Part shown: in pieces, positions 9,530-17,000 of the stretch
Position numbering within the stretch: position 1 is the stretch's first letter
Layout of the letters: each line of letters begins with the position of its first letter
IMG/VR virus record: IMGVR_UViG_3300008459_000465
Coordinates: 1-22,021 of that record
Length of the DNA: 22,021 nucleotides
Strand: one strand, 5' to 3'
Source of the DNA: a virus
The notes under the pieces: generated by a model
Told to the model about the DNA's origin: nothing
The model's database searches: none
What the model saw: the letters and a program-made list of their open reading frames with translations, nothing else
Translations under genes and position numbers: made by a program

Positions 9530-11104
9530 ATGGCAGAAATAAGATTACAACATACTGAAAATCCTTATAACGGAACATATCCTACTGTTTTTAAAAAAAT
9601 AGATATTTCTGATATAGGTGTTTCTCCATTTCAAGTTTATAAATCTTGGACAATTGTATCTGGTAGTATTACATCAAGTTTATTGCCCTTGCAAGGTATA
9701 TATTCAAATGTATTGCCAGATTTGGATACAGAATTAACATATAATGATGCATCTAATATTGATGGCAGTTTACAATCTGTTATATATTATTCTATTAATC
9801 ATTTATTCTATAAATACAGAACGCAACCAATAAATACATTCGGTCCGAATGATGTCAATAAAACTAAAAAAGGATTATTTCAAACCGCATCTGTTTTTTC
9901 TATACCACAAGTAAAGATTGGCGAAGGAATAAAACCAGCATCATTTACATTTACATCATCTGTATCAGGATCATATTCAAGTGATAGATATGGTAATATT
10001 ATTAACACCGCATTTAATACTTCTTCAATTGTTACCGATGTAAAATTTTATGAAGGCTTCAATGAATATTTTGATACTTCTAGAATTACATATAATTCAG
10101 AGGGAGTTTCATATATTCCAGGTATTACTACCACAACTGTGCAAAAACGTAGTTTAGGTCATGCTGCAAAATTTGATGGTTCGGGTTATATTAAACAATC
10201 GATTGACGGAAATTATGATCGTGATCATAATTATGCGATATCATTTTTTATTAGTGGAGCAAATGCAACTACTTCTAATCAATTGATATTAGCAAAAGCA
10301 TCTAGTTCATTATCTCCAGTATATCCATTTAAAATTGAATTGAGCGGTAGTAATCAGTTGATTTTTTCTGCTGCAGGTAGTACTACATTTAAAGCACAAA
10401 TTACATCATCAATTGTTGTTACTGGTTCATGGTATCATGTAACTTGTCAAAAAGTTAATAATACATTAGCAATGTTTATTAACGGAACATTGCATTCTGC
10501 TGTAACTAGTTCATTGCTTCAAAGATCATCATCGCCATTTACTGCTTCTGCTAGAATTGATAATTTTGATTCATTATCTATCGGAGGCTATTCTGCAACT
10601 AGTTTTAATTTGCAAGGCTGTATAGACGAAATACGAATATTTAATAAATCATTAACTAACACTCAGGTAACTAATTTAGCTAATAGATCTGAAGGCGGTT
10701 CTGCATTGCAAACTCAATATGTAGGAAATGTATTTGGACAACAAGGAATTATAGTATTCTCATCGCCAGATTATCGAGTTAATGATTTATTGAAAACACC
10801 GTATACTGCATCATATCGTAGTACAAAAACTTTGTATGAAATGAATGTTGTAACACGTTTAGATTCTGGAGATTTTAATATGTCATTGAATCCAACTATT
10901 ACACAAGATAACAATGAAACATATTTACCATTTGCATCAAGTAGTGTATTTGCTCCTTATATAACAACGATTGGGTTGTATGACAATTTTGGTCAACTTT
11001 TAGCAATTGGAAAATTAGCACAACCAATTCGCAAACGTAATGATGTTGATATGAACTTCTTAATTCGTTTAGATTTAGATAAAGATATAACATTTAAAGG
11101 ATAA
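9530..11104 (+). CDS. LamG-domain tail protein
   Basis: A 524-residue structural protein. About residues 215-385 make a clear LamG/concanavalin-A-like jelly roll: AAKFDGSGYI, YAISFFISG, GSWYHVTCQ, LAMFINGTLHS, DSLSIGGYS and CIDEIRIFNKSLTNTQV. This is the pattern of LamG_3 domains, which commonly bind glycans or ligands. The C-terminal ~50 residues (PYITTIGLYDNFGQLLAIGKL, then LIRLDLD) match the C-terminus of the protein encoded at 8148-9467, so the two may share a docking or assembly element. The gene starts 6 nt after a terminator and has no Shine-Dalgarno; the stop overlaps the following ATG. Likely a tail or baseplate appendage that touches the cell surface. Confidence 0.7.
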   Translation: MAEIRLQHTENPYNGTYPTVFKKIDISDIGVSPFQVYKSWTIVSGSITSSLLPLQGIYSNVLPDLDTELTYNDASNIDGSLQSVIYYSINHLFYKYRTQPINTFGPNDVNKTKKGLFQTASVFSIPQVKIGEGIKPASFTFTSSVSGSYSSDRYGNIINTAFNTSSIVTDVKFYEGFNEYFDTSRITYNSEGVSYIPGITTTTVQKRSLGHAAKFDGSGYIKQSIDGNYDRDHNYAISFFISGANATTSNQLILAKASSSLSPVYPFKIELSGSNQLIFSAAGSTTFKAQITSSIVVTGSWYHVTCQKVNNTLAMFINGTLHSAVTSSLLQRSSSPFTASARIDNFDSLSIGGYSATSFNLQGCIDEIRIFNKSLTNTQVTNLANRSEGGSALQTQYVGNVFGQQGIIVFSSPDYRVNDLLKTPYTASYRSTKTLYEMNVVTRLDSGDFNMSLNPTITQDNNETYLPFASSSVFAPYITTIGLYDNFGQLLAIGKLAQPIRKRNDVDMNFLIRLDLDKDITFKG

Positions 11105-11673
11105 TGATGATACGATTAAAACAATTACTTTATGAAATGACTGATCAGGAATTAGCTCAAATTGGCAGAAATATCGAGAGCAGCCGATTCCGATTCGTTG
11201 GTCAAGGTGATAACGGTCGGGTCTATAAATTAAATGATGAAGATTTAGTTTTTAAAATGACAACAAGTACAGATGAAATAGAAGTTGCACGTAAAATACA
11301 AAATAAAATAACAGAATATTCTACATTTATTCCAGTTTATTATGTTGGTGATTTACGTGGCGTAACATCTGTATATGAAGATGTTATTTTAATGGCAAAT
11401 GCTGATAAATTACCGTCAGCATTAAAACGTGGTATTGATCGCATTGTTGAAAAATACAATCAATATTCATATGAGCAAGGCGGAGAAGTTTCTTTGTTCG
11501 ATTTTGTTAACGCAGCTGGATTGAAACGTGTTGACCCGATCATAATGAATTTTATTAAAGCACTTCAAATAGATATTAACAAACTAGGAATCCCGGATCT
11601 AGATTTAGATTTAGATTTTAAATCTTCCAACATTATGATTTGGTCTGGAAAAATGGTCATGGTTGATTGGTGA
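11104..11673 (+). CDS. Minimal protein-kinase-like protein with putative capsid-targeting N-terminus
   Basis: A 189-residue protein with a recognisable but truncated kinase-like fold. Visible elements are a glycine loop GQGDNG (G33, G35, G38) before VYKL, an ATP-lysine candidate K51 (VFKMT), a hinge-like ILMANADKLP, a catalytic loop D171-F-K173-S-S-N176 (cf. HRDLKxxN), and VDW at residues 187-189 in place of DFG. The protein stops there, so the activation segment and C-lobe are absent. A DLDLDLDF repeat directly precedes the catalytic loop. The N-terminus MIRLKQLLYE is nearly shared with the next gene and ends in L-x-E, like prohead-protease sites of T4-type phages. Tandem ATGs lie at 11104 and 11107; the second has better spacing from AAAGGA (11096-11101). 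Activity is uncertain. Confidence 0.6.
   Translation: MMIRLKQLLYEMTDQELAQIGRNIESSRFRFVGQGDNGRVYKLNDEDLVFKMTTSTDEIEVARKIQNKITEYSTFIPVYYVGDLRGVTSVYEDVILMANADKLPSALKRGIDRIVEKYNQYSYEQGGEVSLFDFVNAAGLKRVDPIIMNFIKALQIDINKLGIPDLDLDLDFKSSNIMIWSGKMVMVDW
11107..11136 (+). other. Putative capsid-targeting peptide (MIRLKQLLYE)
   Basis: Ten codons whose first 15 bases (ATGATACGATTAAAA) are identical to those at 11688. The peptide is basic and hydrophobic and ends in L-Y-E, matching the (L/I)-x-E consensus at which the T4 gp21 protease cuts internal head proteins and Alt. The capsid role is inference. Confidence 0.4.
11596..11619 (+). repeat. In-frame hexanucleotide repeat GATCTA(GATTTA)2GATTTT
   Basis: Encodes DLDLDLDF immediately ahead of the kinase-like catalytic loop, sharing its last codons with that loop. 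Same unit and same GATTTT ending as the run at 3261-3290. It is in frame, so copy-number change would only alter loop length. Confidence 0.85.
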
Positions 11674-11687
11674 TAAAAAAGGAAATA

Positions 11688-11717
11688 ATGATACGATTAA
11701 AAAATTTTTTATTAGAA
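11688..11717 (+). other. Putative capsid-targeting peptide (MIRLKNFLLE)
   Basis: Second copy of the MIRLKxxLxE leader, ending L-L-E before AAP, again matching the (L/I)-x-E prohead-protease consensus. The proteins differ completely after the leader, which suggests the leader is a detachable targeting signal rather than evidence of gene duplication. Confidence 0.42.
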
Positions 11718-12389
11718 GCAGCTCCATTGGATAATGAATATTCATATGAGTATCCAAATGATACAATGTATGTATATGCATTTAAAGATAATAAATGGTG
11801 GGCAAAAAACATTAAAACAGGTAAAACCTTTAATATATCAGACGATACTAGATTTGCTGACAGTATTAAAAAATTAAATACATACTTTAAAAAATTAGAT
11901 ACTCCAGCTGATCAAGACACTAATATTCCTGAAGGAGATAAATTATTTCGTATGGAAAATGGTTTTTTAATTAATACTACAGCATACGAATCTATTAAAA
12001 CATCTTTTAAGATGGGTGATTTTGTAACAAGTGCTGCATTAAAATTATTAACATATGATAAATCATATAAAATACGTACTGGGATACAAGACAGTGTATT
12101 TCGAGGATTTGAAGCAGTAACAGTTGATCAGATAAATAAATCAAATGGTTCTATTAGCAGCGGATTTTTATCAAAGAATCAATCGGATTATAAGATAATA
12201 AATGCTAAAATTGGCGATATAATATCAGATCAAATTAAAGGCAATAAAATTTATGTAGCAAATAATTGGAAACAATCGGTAAATAAAAAACCAATTATTT
12301 ATACATATTTCTATATTAAAAGTAGTTCTAAATTTGAAGGTAAACCGAAATATTATTGGCTTCCAGGCAATTATATTGATGTAATTTAA
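11688..12389 (+). CDS. Putative capsid-targeted protein, weakly ADP-ribosyltransferase-like
   Basis: Start placed at 11688 because AAGGA sits at 11679-11683 and because the resulting MIRLKNFLLE matches the N-terminus of the gene before it; an in-frame ATG at 11667 would overlap that gene. The product is 233 residues. About 20-65 is a small Trp-rich module (YVYAFKDNKWWAKNIKTGKTF). The C-terminal half faintly follows the R-S-E layout of ADP-ribosyltransferases: VFRGFE (R139), SSGFLSKNQS (S162) and a terminal YYWLPGNYIDV (222-232) where active enzymes have ExE before LLPPG. The catalytic Glu residues are absent (Tyr instead), so the protein is either an inactive relative or unrelated. T4 packages Alt, an ART cut at its N-terminus, which makes the analogy attractive but unproven. 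Confidence 0.5.
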   Translation: MIRLKNFLLEAAPLDNEYSYEYPNDTMYVYAFKDNKWWAKNIKTGKTFNISDDTRFADSIKKLNTYFKKLDTPADQDTNIPEGDKLFRMENGFLINTTAYESIKTSFKMGDFVTSAALKLLTYDKSYKIRTGIQDSVFRGFEAVTVDQINKSNGSISSGFLSKNQSDYKIINAKIGDIISDQIKGNKIYVANNWKQSVNKKPIIYTYFYIKSSSKFEGKPKYYWLPGNYIDVI

Positions 12390-12408
12390 AAAATACTTAA
12401 AATAAGTT

Positions 12409-12891
12409 ATGAGAAAAAATCATTTTCACAGCTCAGGAAATTCAAAACGAGCTAATGCTTTAAAACATGGTTACAAATCAGGATTAGAACTAACAGTTTC
12501 AGAACAAATAAAAAGTACTGATTATCCTTTGAATTATGAGACAGAAACACTAAATTATATAGTACCTGAACGCAAAGCAAAATATACTCCGGATTTCGTT
12601 TTCGTTAAAAAGAATGGTAGCTTCATGTTTGTAGAAACAAAAGGACGATGGACTAGTGCTGATCGTTTAAAAATGAAACATGTATTAGCATCTAATCCTG
12701 GAATTGATATACGCATGGTATTTCAAGCACCTACTCAAAAAATATCAAAAGGTAGTCAAACTACATATGAAATGTATGCAAATAAGCTAGGTATAAATCA
12801 TGTTGCAAAAAAATCTATACCTGAAGAATGGATGGCAGAATGCTTGAAAAAAGACGAAAAACCAATCGATGTTAAAAAATTCTTTGTGTAA
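12409..12891 (+). CDS. Holliday-junction resolvase, T7 endonuclease I family
   Basis: A 160-residue nuclease very close in layout to phage T7 endonuclease I (gp3, 149 residues). It cuts four-way and branched DNA, trimming recombination intermediates before packaging. The PD-(D/E)xK catalytic set is intact: E27 in YKSGLE, D62 in YTPDF, and E76-T-K78 in VETKGRW, matching T7 E20, D55, E65 and K67. Further matches are IDIRMVF, KISKGSQTTY and the C-terminal IPEEWM. T7 endonuclease I works as a domain-swapped dimer. There is no Shine-Dalgarno before the ATG. It is followed by a 182-nt gap and then primase and Mre11-Rad50-like genes, consistent with a recombination module. T4 itself uses the unrelated endonuclease VII, so this is a different solution in a T4-like setting. 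Confidence 0.9.
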   Translation: MRKNHFHSSGNSKRANALKHGYKSGLELTVSEQIKSTDYPLNYETETLNYIVPERKAKYTPDFVFVKKNGSFMFVETKGRWTSADRLKMKHVLASNPGIDIRMVFQAPTQKISKGSQTTYEMYANKLGINHVAKKSIPEEWMAECLKKDEKPIDVKKFFV

Positions 12892-13073
12892 GGTTGGAAT
12901 TACGAAAAATTTTTAATATATTCATGAAGATTAATGAAATTTATTTAATTAATAGATTGATTCATTTATTGAATCGATCGTTAAGCCAGGAATGTAATGT
13001 ATGTGCTTAACTATAATATATTATTAATATTATTATTAATTGGATTCCTTACAGAATTTTCATATATTATAAT
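12892..13073 (+). other. Structured intergenic region (182 nt)
   Basis: The longest gap in the window. It holds a 10-bp hairpin (12955-12964 with 12970-12979, loop TTTAT, one G-T pair), directly followed by a 7-bp stem GTTAAGC/GCTTAAC (12980-12986 with 13005-13011) with an 18-nt loop. AGGAAT in that loop can pair with ATTCCT at 13044-13049. TGTAAGG at 12887-12893 can instead pair with CCTTACA at 13047-13053, so the two pairings compete. The remainder is nearly pure A/T (about 13012-13040). No terminator T-run follows either hairpin. It may be a regulatory leader for the primase, an origin-like element or a small RNA; I cannot tell which. Confidence 0.45.
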
Positions 13074-14018
13074 ATGAAGAATCTTAAACTTCTACAATTA
13101 TTAGAATCGGTACTAGGTAAAGGTAAAACTACTTCTGGTAATAATATTGCATTCTTCTCGCCATTTACTTCACACTATAAACCTAAATTAGAAATTGATA
13201 TCAATACAAATCATAATGGAGAAAATCCATGGCATTGTTGGATATCTGATAAAAAGGGTAGAACTATTTCTAGTTTGTTTAAACAAATGGGTTTACCAAA
13301 AGAACGTTTTGAACAACTAGCTAAAATAATTGAATCATCTAAGTATAGAAATCATGATGATAAAAAAGAAGTAACACAAACAATACAACTTCCTGCAGAA
13401 TATATTCCGTTGTGGAATAAAAAAAATACACCGGACTTTCGCAATGCAATTCATTATTTATCGTCTAGAGGCGTTACAATATTTGATATTTTAAAATATA
13501 GAATTGGTTATTGTGAATCCGGAGAATATTCCGGCAAAATTATTATACCGAGTTATGATTGCGATGGTCAATTAAATTATTTTGTTAGCAGAGCATTTTA
13601 TAAAGCTGATAAATTTAAACATAAGAATCCTAAGATATCAAAAGATATTATTGGTTTCGATTTAACTATAAACTGGTCACAGCCTATAGTTCTATGTGAA
13701 GGTGCATTTGATGCAATTGCAATTAAAAGAAATGCAATACCTTTATTTGGTAAAATTATTCAACCAGCACTTCAAAAAAAAATTATTGAAAAACGAGTAC
13801 GAGACATTTATATTTGTCTGGATGCTGATGCATTACGTAATGCAATACAGATTGCAGAACGTTTTATGGCAGAAGGATTAAATGTATATTTCGTAGAATT
13901 GCAAGATGATGATGCATCCGAATTAGGTTTTCGACAAATACGAGAAATATTAAATGAAACGGATGTATTAACATTCGAACGAGTTATGCAACTCAAAATG
14001 GATATGATATGGAAATAA
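13074..14018 (+). CDS. DNA primase, gp61/DnaG-like Toprim, degenerate zinc finger
   Basis: A 314-residue protein arranged like T4 primase gp61 (about 340 residues), which makes RNA primers for lagging-strand synthesis with the replicative helicase. The Toprim core is visible: E209 in LCEGAFDAI, D250-A-D252 in CLDADA, and a later DDDASELG. Upstream, RGVTIFDILKYRIGY and the KIIIPSYDCDGQLNYFVSRA segment match the linker and core of this family. The N-terminal zinc-finger position (about residues 23-75) keeps the spacing of CPxC...HCxxC (SPFTSHYK, then PWHCWISDKKGRTISSLFK) but only one Cys remains. It starts without a Shine-Dalgarno after a long AT-rich gap and overlaps the next gene by 10 nt, implying coupled expression. 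Confidence 0.78.
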   Translation: MKNLKLLQLLESVLGKGKTTSGNNIAFFSPFTSHYKPKLEIDINTNHNGENPWHCWISDKKGRTISSLFKQMGLPKERFEQLAKIIESSKYRNHDDKKEVTQTIQLPAEYIPLWNKKNTPDFRNAIHYLSSRGVTIFDILKYRIGYCESGEYSGKIIIPSYDCDGQLNYFVSRAFYKADKFKHKNPKISKDIIGFDLTINWSQPIVLCEGAFDAIAIKRNAIPLFGKIIQPALQKKIIEKRVRDIYICLDADALRNAIQIAERFMAEGLNVYFVELQDDDASELGFRQIREILNETDVLTFERVMQLKMDMIWK

Positions 14019-17000
14019 AACAAATAGATTCACACATTACTAAAATTGATAAAATTTTTCATGTTTCAGATATACATATTCGAACATTAAAACGTCATCG
14101 AGAATATCGTCAAGTATTTGAAAATCTATTTAATTATATTGAAACTCACGCAACAGGCAATAGTGTTGCAGTAGTTACTGGTGATATTGTTCATAGCAAA
14201 TTAGATATGTCTCCGGAACTAGTTCAAATGCTAGTAGATTTTTTTAATGGCTTTACGATTCCTACCGTTGTTATTTTAGGTAATCATGATATGAACCTAA
14301 ACAATATGCATCGTGTAGATGCAGTCTCACCCGTCTTAGATGTTATCAAGAATCCTAATATACATTTTATTAAAGAAAATGGTTTATTTGAATTAGGAGG
14401 CGCTACATGGAATCATATGGCTGTTGATAAGACTCCTGCAGATTATATTCGAGCAAAAGATTTTGATGCTACATATAAAATTGCAATGCATCATGGCGCT
14501 GTAAATACTGCTAAAACGGATATTGGGTATCAAATATCAAATGAACATGTTGGTATTGATTTGTTTGAAGGTCATGACATTACATTGTTAGGAGATATTC
14601 ATAAACCAGCACAGTTTTTAGATGCTGAAAAAACAATTGCATACCCAGGTTCATTGATTCAACAAAATCACGGAGAAGCATTAGACCATGGAATATTAAT
14701 TTGGGATCTAGAACGACGAACTGCAGATTTTGCTGAAATTGAAAATGAGTATGGATACGTAACAATTGAAACTCAAGGTTCTTCAATAGTTAATGCCCCA
14801 GCACGTATGCCGAAACGTCCTAGAATTCGTATTAAATTTAATGATACATCTGCATCGGATATGAAAAAACTTATTGCATCATTGCGCAAAAAGTATTCCG
14901 TAGAAGATATTACAATTCAAAGAACAATTGGCAGTTCGGCAACAGCAGCATCATCATCATTAGCAATAGGAAATGTACGTGATGTTGAATATCAAAACGT
15001 ATTATTAACAGAATATATTGACAATCATTTTCCACAAGCAACATCAGCAGAGATTGATGCAATTCGACATATTAACAGAACTATCAATTCAAAACTGCCA
15101 GCAGTAGAATCAGTACGGCATACAACATGGCATCCTATATCTTTTGAATTCGATAATATGTTTTCATATGGTGAAGGTAATATTTTAAATTTTGAAAATT
15201 TACAAGATGTATGTGGTTTATTTGCTGCAAATACATCTGGTAAGTCTTCATTGCTTGATGCAATTACTTATACTATTTTTGATAAATGTAGTAAAACAGG
15301 CAAAGCAAATGAAGTATTAAATAATAAGAAAGCTTGGTTCCGCGGAACGTTTAAATTTGAAATGAATGGTACAGTATATACTATCGAAAGACGCGGCACT
15401 CAAAATAAGAAAAAAGAAACACACGTTAAAGTAGATGTTGATTTTTATACCGATTCGGAAAATTTAAATGGCGAAGAGCGTAGTGAGACAAATAAAAATA
15501 TTCGTCGTTACTTAGGTACATATGATGATTTTATTTTAACTGCATTTTCATTGCAAGCTGATAACAATAATTTTATTGAAAAGTCTCAACGAGAAAGAAA
15601 AGATTTATTATCACAATTTTTAGATATTACGGTATTTGAACAACTTTATCAACTTGCTGCAGATGAAATTAAAGAAACAGCTGGAAAATTAAAAGAATAT
15701 AAGAAAACAGATTTTGCACAAATCATAATAGACGCCGATGCTATTATAAATGAAAATCACGAAACTATTCAATCTTTAGAAACTCAAGAAGATGAATTTC
15801 AAGAGCATCGAAATGATTTACAAAATCGTATTGTAACTTTAATTGAATCTAAATTACCAACTACATACGATGGTCCAGATATCGAAATATTAGAACAACA
15901 AGAAACTGGTTTAGTTGAAAAGATTGAAACATTGCAGTTAGATATTGAAACTGCAGAGCAACGAATATTTGAGTTAAAACAACAAAATGCTTCGCAGAAG
16001 TCTATCATTCAATCTCAATATAATTTAACAGAAATACAAACAAACATTGAAACGCATAAAAAACTGATTAAAATTCATAACGACCTCAGTGCGCGTATAA
16101 AAGAACAAAAAGGAATAATTGATGCAAAAGAAGAAAAAATTAAGCATCTTGAATCTCATGAATATGATCCAAACTGTAAATACTGTACATCTAACGTTTT
16201 CGTGCAAGATGCAATCGAAGCCCAAGATACGATTGATCAAGATAGAGCAATATTAACAGAGTTAGAACGTCGCTTTGATGAGTTAGAAACGGAAATTGAA
16301 TCAGTTTCTATATATCAAGTCCAATATGATGAATTGACACAATATTCGCAAACTATTAGAACAACGGCGACTAATATTGAACGCAAAGAACTTCAATTAC
16401 AACTTGCAGAATCTGAATTACAAACTCGAGAATCTGAATTAGAAACTGTTTTAGAACGACAAGATTCATTTAGAAAAAATGAAACAGCAATACTTCATAA
16501 TGCTCAAATTGATGTAAAAATTACATCTTGCAAACAAAACATAGAATCATTTAGTGAACAAATAAAAACAATACAAGAACAAATTAAATCATTGTTTGGT
16601 GCCATTGAAGTTGCAAAAACAAAACGAAGTGCGGCGATGTCACAACTAGATTCATATCGTCAACTGGAAACTGAATATAAAGCATATGAATATTATTTAG
16701 AATCAGTTAAACGAGATGGTGTTCCATATGAAATAGTAGCAAAAGCTCTTCCAAAAATTGAAGCAGAAATAAACAACGTGCTTAATCAAATTGTTGATTT
16801 TAACATGGTAATGAATACAGATGGTAAAAATATCAACGGATATATTATTTATGATGAAGATAATTTTTGGCCATTAGAATTAACAAGTGGAATGGAACGA
16901 TTTGTTTCATCATTAGCAATCCGCATTGCACTTATCAATGTGTCTGCTTTGCCTCGTCCAAATTTCATTGCAATTGATGAAGGTTGGGGAAGTTTAGATG

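Noticed and set aside
11667-11687. Upstream ATG for the gene starting at 11688
   Set aside because: It overlaps the end of the preceding gene. The AAGGA site and the shared MIRLKxxLxE leader both point to 11688.
12955-12979. 10-bp hairpin as an intrinsic terminator for the resolvase gene
   Set aside because: The stem is AT-rich and is followed by GTTAAGCC rather than a T-run.
12892-13073. tRNA or CRISPR in the long gap
   Set aside because: No cloverleaf, T-loop consensus or regularly spaced repeat is visible.
13696-13881. 61-codon + strand frame inside the primase gene
   Set aside because: It overlaps the conserved Toprim region in another frame and encodes a low-complexity peptide without motifs.
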